From Casuarius casuarius (lineage: Eukaryota > Chordata > Aves > Casuariiformes > Casuariidae), in assembly GCA_003342895.1 (NCBI GenBank), contig PTFA01000086.1:3390269-3454268 (forward strand): a stretch of DNA of 64,000 nucleotides, given 5' to 3'. Below the pieces are notes generated by a model, which was given only the letters and a program-made list of their open reading frames with translations, did no database searches and was not told the DNA's origin. Positions 41,951 to 54,951 of the stretch are shown piece by piece. Position numbers and translations under genes: made by a program. The first letter of the stretch is position 1. Each line of letters starts with the position of its first letter.

Positions 41951-44900
41951 GACACGTTTGTTCAGGTAAGGCTCTATCATTGCAGTTCCTGCTTTGAGAT
42001 GAGGATGTGAAATACTTCCTGACCTGGGTAATACTATTCATTTGTTTGTCCTCCCTTCTTCTGGCCTTTTAGTTAATTCTGTATTTGCTCATTGACAACA
42101 ATGTCAAAGCTTTCGTTAGCTTTAAGCAATGCAGGACCAGACCTGCGGCGTGTGGCTGGCAACTTGAGTGTGGCAGCTGCTTCTGCTCTTGTGGGTGTGG
42201 GGCTGTCATGCTTCCTGCTTTAGAAATCATTCTCATGATAGTCATACTGTTCTGAGATTTTTTTCATCCTCAACCTGATTTAAAAAAAGAAAAAGAAAAG
42301 CCAACCCACAACTCCTCAGCAACTCCTTAGTGAAAGAAAAATGTGGCTTCTCCTGGAGTAAGAAAGATCTGTTTGTAGCGTTGTCTGTGTGTAATTAACT
42401 GCCTTACCTGAAATTTTCACAAACCAGCAATTTGTTTTGAAAGCACAGCCAGTGCTGGTGAACTGCCCTCACCAAAGCAGGGGTTTCTGCACGTCTTTCC
42501 CTTGCTGCACATGTGTAAAGTCTGCTTTGCTGTTTACTTTCCAGTTAGGCAAGACTGAGCTTCTGTAGCGACCTAGTTGTGGATCTTTGCCAGTCGCATG
42601 TGTAAACCCCAAACCCTAATAAATTAGCTGTTAATCAAAACAGATGCTACCAACCAGCGTGTCTAAGAAGGAGCAGGCTGTTTGCATGTCTTAGTGCAGT
42701 TAGGCTAACTAGCATGTTGGTGTTGAACCGTGACACAAGGCAGCTCTGNGAGGAGGAGAGGCCTCCTCCGCTCCTGTGTGGCCTGCCTGTGTGTCCCAGC
42801 ACCGCCGGGAGCGACGGGGTGTGCGTGTGGTCCCGGCGCTGGGCCATAGCAGCTTGCAGAAACGATGTTTGCAGAAACCTGCTGACTAATAAGAAGAATC
42901 TGTGTGGTCTCTTGAAGGCTGCAGAGGAAACCTGTTAGACACCCGCGTTAGCACAGGGTGAGAGGGTCTCCCGAAAACCTGTCTGGATACCTGGAGAGCA
43001 GTGGGAAATGTCAGTGCCAGGCTGAGTCCTGGCATAAAGATTCCCTCTGCTTTCTTAGATGGAGCGTGACTGGGTGGGAAGTCTAAATACAACCGCTGGA
43101 AGCAGCTGTGTAGCAGCTATTCCTCAGCAGCGTGTGACGCTAGAAGCCAGCGGACACCTGCAGTACTTTGCCCGCTTGGTTGGGATGTGTAGGCCGAGCT
43201 GGCTAACTCTGAAGTGATTGGGTTTTTGTTGGGCTGGGGGTTTTTTGGAGGTACTCTCAGTTACAACCAGGCGTACAGTGCAGGCCGTTACCCCCCGCAG
43301 GGGAAGGGGGGTGTTGTGACCCCTGCGGAGAGCTGCTGACCGCTGCCTGTGCCCGGCAGCACCAGCGCTTGGGTGTGCCCGAGCAGAAGGGTGGCTCTAC
43401 GGGCTCAGTGGCTGCAGCTAGCACGGGCTGGCTCAGTGACAGACGCAGAAGGGGACAAGGATGCCATCTGCCACGTCACCTGTTCAAGACCTGTGTTCTC
43501 AGGCGGCATGGCTGGGGCAAGCTGTAACCCCTTCTGTCCCAGAGAGTNGGCGCGGCGCTGCTGTAAGACGCCTCTCCAAGCGCTCGGTCCCCCCAGCACG
43601 TGCCAGTGGGAAGCGGCTCTGCTGTCGGTCCTGGGAAAGGCACTGAGGTGAGAAGGCTGTTCTCATCTCCTTTATTGCTTCATTCTTGGACCTAAAAAGG
43701 CGAAGCTGTTCCAGCATCTTTTTCACACAGTATTAGATGAGAAGATGTGTTCCTATAGCTATAGCTGTAACAAGCCTGTTTAATAAGCTGGCTTTGGGCC
43801 ATCTCAGCAGAAATCAGTGGGCTGTATGCATATGCTCTACCTTTGCTTTTTAGGGGAGAGTGGGGAGAGGGGCTTTATTCCCCACACTGTGCCTCTCACT
43901 CTGGAATAAGTAAAGCCCCTCTTTGGGCAGCTAATGTTGCATTCTTCACTATGACTAAATTCACTTATTCTCCAGACCTTAATGCCAGAAATTTCTCTGA
44001 GAGTCATTGCTAATGCCAGGAAGGGAAACGGAGCGTGTGTGCGCATTTTCTGCTCTGCTTTGCTGCAAAGTCATGTGAAATAGCTATAGATGGCACTCTG
44101 GTATCAGTTACCGCTTGTGCCTAGCACTATTCATGCTGGGAGCACAGAGCACTGGGAGAGTCTGGCCTGAGAGAGTAAAATCAATTTGGCCAGCTTCTGG
44201 AAGTACATTTATGTTTAGCTACTGCAGTGAACACACTGTGTGATCTGGGCTATGGTTAAGGGTAGGAAGGGTAGAAATGAAGCTGAAGGAATAAACTAAA
44301 GCTTCATGACAGAACAGCGTAAGCTTCATATTGTAGGAATATTGTTTTCTGTTTAAGCGATCTTATAGACAATGCTTCACATAAGAAGATCTGGCATTTT
44401 GGGTGCTGTGGTTTTAAGGAAATTGTTCACATCTCCCTTAAGGGAACATTTTAGTCGGTGTCTGCCAAGGCTCTCCAAGCTCTCAGCCTGCAGCTTCAGG
44501 CCTCAGATGCCATCCAGTACCGAAGGCAGAGGCTGCAGTGCCCACCTGCACTGCTTAGGGGTTTGGCCATCCCGGTGCTGCTCCTGGGCAGAACTGGAGG
44601 AAATATTAGGCAGGCAGAGGATGCCTTTAGGCTGTCTCCAACTCCTAGGTCTCCAAAGGAGTCTTAGAGCCTGAGAGCACAAAACATACTCATGTAAATC
44701 AGAAATAGAAAAAAGATTTAGAATGGGAGAGTACTTGAAGGTGGAGGGGGGCTTGCCAAGGGGGGTTGCTCTGCGTGTGGCCCTGGTCCTACTGGGGAGG
44801 GTCCTACATGTTAGGATTTTGTTCAAACTTGAAATGTGCTTTCCATGCACAGTTGGTCTCAGGGATGTCTTTCTTTCCCCCTTTTCTTATGCCACATTTC

Positions 44901-47552
44901 GATATTCAGGTAGAGAAACACCAGTTCAGTTGAAATCTGCAGTCTGTTCCGCAGAGATCACTGCCAGGTTCTGCAGAGAATCTCCTGTGTCTAAGCTTTC
45001 AAAGTTGTCTTTCACTTGGACTCTTAGACTTTGATTCCTGAAACAACAGGCAAAAGTCAGTGATTCACTTTCCATTGCTACTTATAAAATCTTGGACTAT
45101 ATAGAGACATATCAAAAATTAAAAGAATCTCTTCGGGCAGCATTGGAGCCTGTGGTGTTTTAATCTTTAATACGAAGTTTTCTTCTGTTCAGGGACTAGT
45201 TAATTTTAATAATGTGAAATAGAGCATGACAAGCACACTGCTGTAGGTACTACAGTGAGCATTATGTGCTGCTTAATAAGGTGACACTCCTATCCAAGAA
45301 CCTCATTTTGTAATGAAAGAAGGAAGATGCAGTACTCGGATGCTAGTAGGTCGCACCTAAAACCTTTTGGCACAAACTTGTCTTTAGTGTAATTCCACTG
45401 CCTGCAACTGGAGTTAAATTCTCTCTCCTTGGTCCAGTGCCCACAGCTTAAAATACAGTCTGTTAAATGTCACAATAGTCTAGCTCCCTTCAGAGTCTAG
45501 CGTCTGGCTGGTCTTGTTCTGCAGGGAACCTGATAAGCAGAAGCAGGGCCAAGACGTAAAGATGGCGTGGTTTGTAGACATCGTTCTACTCGGGTATAGC
45601 TGCTTTGCAATCCTGTGGAAGAGCTGAGGAAGAAAACATTTCCCAAAAGTTTCTCAGAGGCTTCTTTGCATCCGATGTCCCTACAAATAAAGTAGTCTGT
45701 TTGGCAGGTGGTTGGTGGGTTTTTTTTTTTTTTTCCTTCCAAGTCTGCTGCTGCCTCACAACGACTGCTTTGATCAAGTCCTATCACCTTGGTGACTTTG
45801 TGCTGAGGGAGATTGATTTTACTTATCTCATAGCTGGCCTTAGAATCACTTAAAACATCCGAAATCCTTGAATGAAAGATGTATCAATGGTATGAATTTC
45901 CATTCCCTGGGAAAAAAGATGAGAGATCCCAGAACACATGTAGCTGCAGAAATACACAATCTATAGGACTTTACACTAGGAACCCTAACTGCTAGGAATG
46001 ACCCAAACCAAATATTCCTCATTTCAGTACGAGTGTAGGATATAATTACTGTGTTTCGCTTCTTGTCTGTTCCTGAGTTTGTAGTCTCGGAGAAGGTGTA
46101 GGCATCTTTTGGTACCTTTCAGTGCTTGGTTTAAAATTCCTCTTTTTGCTTTCATTGTACTTCGTATTCCTTTTCAACAGGCCCGAAGCGTCTTGGCAAA
46201 ATGACTTACTGANCTCAAGTAGGACAAGGCTGCTCACATGTCTTGGGAGTGAATGTTTGTTTGATGCTGATTTGATTCTGTTTTTCTGCCTGCAGCTTAT
46301 CACTCAAGCTCTCCAATGAAGAACTTTATTTCCTCAGTCAAATCATTTCCATATGACTAGATAATAGCTAGAGGCAGTGATTTTTCTGTCAGTGCTTGGC
46401 ACTGTGGATTTTCTGTTCACAAATCATATGGCCATCTGCNAAGTAGTCTTAAAGAACAAGTACCATATTTGTTCAGAGTGACAGGGTGAAGTGAAGTGAC
46501 GGGGTATTTTTATTTCCACAGCACTTAAAATTCGTCCTTTTTCCCCAACAAAGCTTAAAGTCAAAGGAAGGTTCATTCATTGTCAGCAGCCACCTTCCCT
46601 GTCAAACTGAAAGTCATGTCCCAGTTCCTCCTCTTATACGCCATGAAACATGGTGCTTCCGAAAAGCACCGGCTTAGCTGCTGGGGATGTCCGACTTCAT
46701 CCACCTCCCCAGCGGGCTGTAGCTGAAATGCTTTCCCAGATGCACTAACGTCATGAAATCTGGCAGCTCTGCCCCAGAAGCAACTTTGGGGAGGGGAGCC
46801 CTGTTTTCGACTCCATTCTGTCTACAGGTCTCCCATCACCAGCAAGCAAAGCATTTTTTAAGTGGTTTTGTGATTAGGGAAAATTGTCTGCTAGAAACCT
46901 GATGGAGATACCAAACTTGTTATGCACCAGTCACCAAACCACTAGCTTTTAATCATGGCTGACATGGTCTTATATTGGAAAAAAAGACCCAGCACAGTAA
47001 TCTTTGTGCTGGTTTCGTGCAAGTGGAGCAGCATTGATTACAATACGGTTGGCCTGATTCATACAACAAGGAGAGGAATTAAGGGTACAGAATTAATACT
47101 AGATAAAACCACAAGTGTGAAAGGCTCATTAAAAACTATCATGCCACAGAGAAAAAGAAACATGGGAGAGAAATAGTACCTATGCCAAACAGCAGTATGA
47201 ATAGGAAGATAAGAGGAGAAAGTTATTGACCTGACAGCCCTTCGCAGAGGAGGAGGAAAAATTGGTTTAGAAATTGAGCTAGATAACAAAGCGCAATCTA
47301 ATGACTCTACAAGCAAAAGTGAGTCTTCCTTGAAATATTATAGTTTTATATTCTAACTCAGAGAAGCAAGGTAATAGCAAAGGGAATTTATAGATTTCAA
47401 AGGGAATATTAATTAGAAACAATTTGAAAGTCCAGGCAAAGATTTATTTAAATTGATGTATTTCTAATGGAAATCAGTCATGTATTTTCTCAAAATATAA
47501 GAACTTGGTAAGATACCAAATCTGCTTGTGTTCAAAGTAGACTTTGAATATT

Positions 47553-47570
47553 AAAAAAAAAAAAAAAAAA
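47553..47570. repeat. Poly-A tract (18 A)
   Basis: Uninterrupted A18 with no recognisable retroposed sequence or target duplication beside it. Confidence 0.85.
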
Positions 47571-48370
47571 TCAAAGACCTTCACTCTAGGGTGCAAAATG
47601 GCCGGTCTGCACTGCGAGCTGCTGTGGGGCTGGTTGGTTATGTCAGTGCCAGACTGCTTGGCTTGCAGCCCTTCCCACCCAGGCTCCTGTCAGGGCTAGA
47701 AAACACACAGAGCTTTTGCTGGAAGAGGTTGATGCGAGTTCTCATGTCTTTCTGGGATGTTTTCAGCAACGAGATACTGATTCTTTTATGGCTTGTTAAG
47801 ATATGAACTGTCACAAGCTGTACACCGAGGAGAGTAGTGCCTTGGGTTGTTTTTGTAAAGCTAGGAGCCAACTTCCAGTCCTTGCGGCATGTGCAGGTAA
47901 GGCCGTGGGAAGAACACAAGTAAGTTGCTTTCAAAGAAGACAAGGATGATATTTGGGGCACCTACGTGTGATCTGTGGTTGGGAAAGAGGGAGACTGAAC
48001 AGTAACTACTTTTCTGGTTACATTTTGTGTCTCTTGCTTTGATTTCATGTTGCAATGCTTTGTCAGCTGCTGTGTGTTGTTCTGCTGATGTCACTTGGAG
48101 CTGGTTTTGATTTATACCAGTTGAGAATCTAGTCCACAACTCCTAAGGATGAAACCTAATTCACCACTACAGAGGTTATATTTCTCGTCAGGTCATGTCA
48201 CGCGTGTGGAAAGTTTTACAACATCACAGCACGCCCATCTCCGTGCGCTTCCATTTGGGATATGTTGGGTATACACATGATTTGGTGTATGGCCATGTGN
48301 TCTTCTCAGACTGAAGCATATACTGCATCCTTGAGTGACTGAGAATCATGTTCACCAGGTGACCTCTGGA

Positions 48371-48433
48371 AGAGCTAAAAGTACCGAGAGCTAAAAGTAC
48401 TAGGAAAATCAAATTTGATCGGAAAATCAAATT
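48371..48433. repeat. Two adjacent small tandem duplications
   Basis: AGAGCTAAAAGTAC occurs at 48371-48384 and 48387-48400 (period 16). Directly after it GGAAAATCAAATT occurs at 48403-48415 and 48421-48433 (period 18). Different sequences were duplicated side by side. Confidence 0.9.
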
Positions 48434-50379
48434 GGAGTTGTTAATAAAGCAAGGAGCCTTGACGAATAGCTTAGTGAAGTGACAGACCTAAGAGCATTTT
48501 AAGATACAAAATTTTTCCTTTCTTGGGCCAAAACAAAATTCCCTGCACCAGTGAACCCTGGTGCCCATAGGATTCTGCTCCTGTGTGCGTGTGTTGAAGG
48601 CCATGAGGCATACACTTATCTACCAGTGCTGGGTGCACCAGTTCCCCTTTGCAATGCAAATGTGAGACATTGTGAATGCTAATGCNGGTGTCTGCTCGTT
48701 TGCAGAGATTTTGCAGAAAATGAGACTTGTAGGCCTAATGCCTTCAATAAATCATAGGAGGTAAAAGTGGGACAGTCTTTTCACAGTTCAGTTGGGAAAA
48801 GCAGGCAAGTATAGGACATAAATGAGATGCCACAGTCAAAGGACATAAGGAATCGCTGAACTAGTAAATGCTGTTTGATCCCAGCAGGTCTGTTCCCTTT
48901 AAGATAACTTCACGAAACACATAGACCCTTGACACCATCCACACTGCTCAGCCCTTACCATTGTTATGAAATAGCTATGAGGTGGAAGAGTTTTCTCAGT
49001 AATAACGTTAAAGGAGATCATTGTGTGTCCCCCACTGTGACCTGCATAACTGCAGTCTGTGCTGATGGCTCTTAGCAGGTTCGAGTACTACCTAGTCATA
49101 TTTGCTTTTTATGCCCTTTACTTCCCAGGCTGTTATCTGATCCTAAGAAAATAACCCAAGGCATGTACTAACCCTTGACTCCCAGCATCAGAGACCGCTC
49201 CAGGACCTGCAGCCTGTTCCTCCACAGTTGTCTGCCCTGCTCTCCTCTGCTTCAGTCTCACCACTGAAGTTTGACTGCTGAGAAACCTATGGCAAGGGGT
49301 GAGATGAACTCGTTGTGACAGGGGAAGGTAGACAGGGAGCACCCTGGTTATGTGCTGGCTGTTTTCTCCTGGCAGTGGGTGCATCAGACCCNGGAGAGGA
49401 CACCTCTCCGCTCTGTGCACACCTTGCAGTACCCTGTCTGGGGCTGTAGAGCTGAACTGGGCGGGTTTAGAAAGAAACTAGGAGAGGGACTTGGAAATTA
49501 AGAGTTAAACTCTGACCAGCTGAACTTAAAGAAGCAGGCAGCATTCAAAGCACAGCGGACAAGTGGGATGTGAGAAGCCAGAACATGCAGGCATCAGGAA
49601 TTGTGGGTAGCACTGAGGAGCCAAATACAAGAGCAGAAACATATATCGTAATATATATTTTAATTACAGTCACAAGCACAGAATGGGGAGGGAGGCGCAC
49701 ATCTCAACTGCAACATATGTGTTATCTCATGCCTCTAAGTATACAAGCATAAGATTAATCTCTATTTAACAGAAAGCTAAAAGTTTAGTACAGATGGTAG
49801 GTAGTTGGGTAACAGAATGTGCAGCTTGTAGCATAGATCTATCTTAAATGAATATCATCACCTAGCATTGTTTTTCACACAATGTTATCCTTCAAATCCA
49901 CCCCTATCCCACTTTCGGAGATGCTGAGCTGCCTCATCAGCAGGCATACTCAGGAAATTATAGGCCAGTGAGTCTGACTTCAGTGAATCTAGGTAAGAGT
50001 CTAGTGACAGTAAGAAGAGATGAGATCACAAAACGATAGGAGGAATATGAGTTGATAAAAATCAGCCAGCATGGCTAAATCTTATCAGACAAATGTAGTA
50101 GGGTTTTTTCCCCATTTTTGTAAGGTGATGATGCAGTGAGCAGAGATGCACACAGGAAGCGGCGGACACAGATGTCTGTAAAACGTTTGACCCAGTGAGA
50201 CACAACAGACTGATATGTAAGATAAGTAGGTACAAAATGTGCCTGGGAGATACAAAGGGAAAAAATGTGACTGGCATGCTGAAAAACTCATCACATGAAG
50301 ATTTCGGAGCCCTGCACAGGCAGGTAATTAGTGGAATCTCATACCACACTGTGTACAAAATAAATATCACTAATGCTGC

Positions 50380-50470
50380 TTCCAGATGGGAAACAGAGGC
50401 CCAGTGAGATGACATGATTCACCAAAAGTGAGAACAACAAAAGTGGAAATGATTTTTTCCAGATTCATTA
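50380..50470 (+). repeat. MIR-like fragment
   Basis: GATGGGAAACAGAGGCCCAG followed by a GTGA...CACCAAAA pattern recalls the MIR tract for a diluted GAAACAGAGGCACAGAGAGGT core. Diverged. Confidence 0.4.
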
Positions 50471-53139
50471 CACTGGTATGACACATTATGACTTGGTACA
50501 TCCCTGCTCTAGCGAAATAGTTGTGTTATATTGAGAGGGGATGAGGCTTTACAAAGAACGTCAGCAGGCTTCAAATCACTTCACACCCAGGTACTTCTGT
50601 TTCAGAATTTTCTTCTGGGCCTATTTATGGTGATTTTCTCTGTCCTTGTGAATCNGATCTAACCTATCTTGAAAGAGAAATTAGCTTTCAACCCGTTGTT
50701 ACTGTAGTTAAAAGTATTAGGAGCAAGCTTTTAGGGAAATGTCTTTTCGACCCTGCTGATTATATTGTAGCTCTGTGCTTTTCTAAGCTTAGAGCACTTA
50801 CCTGCTTTGTGAACACAACTGAAATCCGTGCTGTTATTCTCTGCTCTCTGTTTGCTCTCTAAAATGAAATGGTCTTCTAGTTGGAGTGGAAGTCAAGAGC
50901 TGATAGTATGCAACGCCTTAGCTGCAGCTGACTTGCTTAGAGACCTCCCAGCTGGTCTTTGCAAAGTTACCCAGCCTGCTGAGTGAGGATATTAATGCTT
51001 CGCTAGGACACCAGGCTTACACACAGCGGTGGAGATGGGAAGGGACTTACAAAGTATCTGTTGTGTTTAGGCCTTCTGAGCCGCTCTGTAAAGGGACACA
51101 AAACAGGCGCTTAGGCATGTCCCTATGCTATGCCTTCGGTTCCACACCAGATCAATTCTGTATTTTCCATTATATTTACTATTAATATACTTGTAGGTCC
51201 CTATTTTTAGCTGAAATAATCCCCAGGTTGTCATCCATGGGCTCTGTTCCTTTACGAATGATCCTTTTAACCCACNGCTGCTTATTTTTGTAGAACTTTC
51301 CTTATAAAGAAAGCTTGATGTTTCTATAAGATAATGGCTTATCACTTAGTGAAGACTATAAATCTCTTTTGAGGTGATTGACATGAATTAGTTTTTCCCA
51401 AAAGCTGCCAATATTCCTTTAAAATTTCCTGTGGCAGATCTGACTAAAATATCACTGTGCTGGTGGCTTTGGGGGCCACAGGAGTGGTAACAGCTGGAGT
51501 TACATGGGTAGGTGGCTGTTCAGATCTGCGTGTTTAGTCTCGTGGCCTTTTTAGCACATACAAAATGCTGACAAAGGAGCGAGTCCTCCCGAGAGCCACC
51601 GTTCCCTTCTGCTGCCACCCAAAGCTTCACTCCATTTGCTCAAACATTAGAGATTTGGGTTGAGGGGAGCTGTGCTGAGGGCCACGTACAGAGAACATCG
51701 AACATCCTCGAGAGGCCAAAAAAAAAAAGCCTTAGCTGTTGTGCAAGATCTCACCGTTTAGTTGTGATACTGTGCAGTCATGCGCTGGATCCGTGACTGG
51801 CAAAGCAGGGTNGTGTGTCTCTCTGCTCACCAAGGCCTTTCTACCCCACCTGTGGCCANTGGGTCACTGTTCCTCATACTCAAAATAGCGGCAGCTCTTA
51901 GGGAACTCCTCTTCCTCCAGCCACCAGCGCTGGCCTGCAAGGTGGAGATAGTGTTTGCATCTGGTACGGAGCCTTTTGCTGCTTGCAGATATCCTCGGTA
52001 TCAGCCACAGCTGTTTGGACAGTTCTCCGAGTCATTAATCCTGACGAGTGTGGAGATAGTTTCCTCCCAGTTGTCTCTGTGCTCTCTTGTCCCCTGAATG
52101 CATCTACTGACTAATTTTTCATTTGGCTGAAGGACGAGGCTCCTTTCAACTCCCTAACAATGCAAGACGCAGTAGCATTTGGCTGGGAGAGCACAGCGCA
52201 GCTGGCTGACTCGTGTTCCTCATGACCGCCCATGTCCTGCCTCTAAGACCCTTTCAAGAGGCTGCGCTATTTCTAGTTACTCACAGATTCATGACTGTAT
52301 CCCCTTTTGCGTAGGAGTTTGAATTTCCATCTCCTGGCGACGTGCTGTAATGGCCCCCCTGGACTGCCTGCTCTTGCACCCGTTCCCTCTGCCTCGCTCT
52401 GTCTCCCTGAGCCTCCTGCTTCGCAGGTGAGTGACTGTGTGGAAGACTAGCTCTAATTCCTCCTCTCCCCATCCCGTTACCCTGCCTGCTCACCTGCTTG
52501 GGGGTGATGGAAAGGACTCACGTCTGAAACACCATGAAGGGCAAGGCCCACCCCCGAGTCTCTATCTTCTTCCCTGGCCAATACAAAATGGTTATTCAAG
52601 CCTATCTTTCAAGTCAATAGTTTTGATATCAGGTTCTTTGAGCATAATATCCTCCGAGCTATTTTGCCACTTGAGCCCTGGATCCATGCACCCTGTCACT
52701 TTATTTTGCCTCTCCCAGCTTGATTATTGATGAGAGCAATTTGCAGTACGTGCTGCTTTATTCAGTGGGAACAAACTAGGTGTACAAGAGAGAGAAGTAT
52801 TCCTGTCCCCTTTTGTGAGATTGAGCAATGTGCTTCCAAATCTCTGCACACATGTACTGTCATTGATTCATGTTTCTGTGGGCAACTTTGTCATTTGCAT
52901 GCAAACAACCATGCTTCTTTCAGGCTTTGCTACCTCCTCAGGCTGCAACTGGGCTTCACGTTCATGCTATGGAACATGGTCCCAATCTGTGTCTGTCACT
53001 GTTACTTAATAAAAAAGCTAAATGTTGCTTCTCTTGCAGGCTTCCCTANTGGTTCAATTTTAATTTGTGTGTTGCTGACTGATTTTCTATGTGGGCTATG
53101 ATAAATATTAAATATTCAGAGCAGCTCCCTAGCCAGTGA

Positions 53140-53250
53140 TGTTAACACACTTTACAAATTTTAAGTTGTGCCTCACAACACCCTTGCAGTCCTCTCTCCT
53201 CTGGGAGGGAAACTGAGGCAGCTAGAGGCGACCAAGGAAAATGAGAGTCC
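53140..53250 (+). repeat. MIR/CORE-SINE copy
   Basis: The segment reads in MIR order: ACACACTTTACAAATT, then CCTCACAACACCCTTGCAG, then GGGAGGGAAACTGAGGCAGC, then AGAGGCGACCAAGG. Four collinear motifs make this the best MIR candidate in the window. Confidence 0.6.
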
Positions 53251-54529
53251 TGATGATGGAAGCTAATCTGCTGTGTCTCTCTTTGCTGCCAGCACAGGGT
53301 CACTGGGCTTTATCCAGTGCAGTCCAGGTAGCGTCTCCGTGTGCCAGGCCAGGAACTGGTCTAAGTTACCAAGTGNATCAATCAAAAGCTCTGGTAAATC
53401 TAGTTGTAGTAATTTAAGGCAATACCATCCAAGACTATCTGCTCTGCACCTCTGCCAAGCATGTCTGCAGTCCCTGCTGCAGTGACAGTCAGCAACGTAT
53501 TCCTGTATGACAGCCACTTCGGTGCAAAGCCTGGCGTTTCACTGTAAGCCTTCCTTTAGCTAAAACACTGGAATGTGCAACNAAATGGTTTGAGTGTGAT
53601 ATAATTTTTTTCTTGGCTTCGTGGTGAGGGTCTTCTCATTTGAGAGATTTCTGCAAGACTTTGTTCTTAANAATCATTGAAATGGAAATGAAATGGTTCA
53701 CAGGACACTTAGATGTGCCCCTGCTGCAGTGCTATGTGCGAATGATGTGTATGTGCAGTTATCAACTCCTGCCCTCAGTGGTCAGTGTATTAAAAATGTT
53801 AATGTTCAAACGGAAGAGTTTTGTGCTGAAAAGGAGGATGTGAGGAATGATATTTTTGAGTACTGCCCAGTACCCGAGTTTCTAATGTTCCTGGATNTTA
53901 GATATTATACTTAAACAGGGAGAGATGAAACAGGCGGAGATGCTGAGTGTTTGCCCGTGGTTATAATGGCATGTTGCTACAGCAAGATGGGATCTCACGA
54001 ATTCCTGACTCTCCAATGCATAGTGATCCATTCAAAGCCACTGTTTCTGTTTTTTGCAATAACTGCTGTGTTTGAGGTTTATTTGTTAATTAGGTGTTTG
54101 GAGACTAATAATGTGGAAACAAGCACACAGAGGCATGTCCCTACTTCATCCTTCAGATGTCTCTGAAAGATGACAGGCAATCTAAGAGTTAATTTCAAGA
54201 TCTCTTGCACATGCAAGTGTGTTGTCTCTTGACAGTTTTCTAATAGAAATGTCTTTCCCTTTTTAAAACCGAAATGTTTGATTAGATGAGTTGTATGAGT
54301 TTGTGAGTTCAGGGAATAGACTGTGCCTTTCACTGCCTGTAAAGGTCACTCCTGTAACTAGGAATAGCTCTTTGTAAGCAACATTNTCTGCAAACAATAC
54401 AAGATTCATGGATATTTGCCTGAATGATTAGCTGTGTTCATACTGTNTTCACTATTTCCATGGCCAAAGACCTTTAAAGTGGATATAACCATGTCTGATT
54501 TCATAAAAAGGGAAAGAAACGCCATAGCC

Positions 54530-54600
54530 TAACAATGAAGGCAGAAAACTGGGATTCAAGACGCCTACGTTCTTTTACCGCCTCCCTCCTGACTAGTGCA
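54530..54600 (+). repeat. MIR-like SINE tail fragment
   Basis: AAGGCAGAAAACTGGGATTC followed by AAGACGCCTACGTTCT matches the usual end of CORE-SINEs (AACTGGGATTC...CTCCTGGTTCT type). Diverged. Confidence 0.4.
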
Positions 54601-54678
54601 GAGTCCGCGCTTTGTCAGCGTTGCCACAGCGCTCTGGGTCCTGGGGCGTCCTAGCAGCCCTGTGTAGCCGGCCTTGCC

Positions 54679-54718
54679 TGCCCTTTTGTAAAATCTTCTG
54701 CCCTTTTGTAAAATCTTC
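54679..54718. repeat. Exact 20-bp tandem duplication
   Basis: TGCCCTTTTGTAAAATCTTC occurs twice head to tail without a difference, indicating a recent slippage or repair event. Confidence 0.95.
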
Positions 54719-54918
54719 CCCAGAGGTGCGGCGGGATGCTTTCTGCCTTGGAGGGACATTGCTTGTACAGCTTGGTATGAAGGGCTGAGAACTGTTTTAT
54801 CATTTACAGAATATTCAAAGACGAGTAAGTTGGTCAAAGATCTTTATGACAGATATACCAAAGTTTATGAGCTTTAACTGATCATCATCTTTATGCAGAA
54901 GCACCATACTCTATACCT

Positions 54919-54951
54919 GTATTCTATATATATACATACGTAATAGAATAC
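54919..54951. repeat. AT-rich inverted repeat with 9-bp arms
   Basis: GTATTCTAT (54919-54927) and ATAGAATAC (54943-54951) are exact reverse complements around an AT dinucleotide-rich loop. A further ATATTCTATAT follows. It is probably an unstable AT microsatellite. Confidence 0.7.

Noticed and set aside
47100..47580. Processed pseudogene ending in the A18 tract
   Set aside because: No recognisable parent coding sequence upstream of the tract and no visible target-site duplication.
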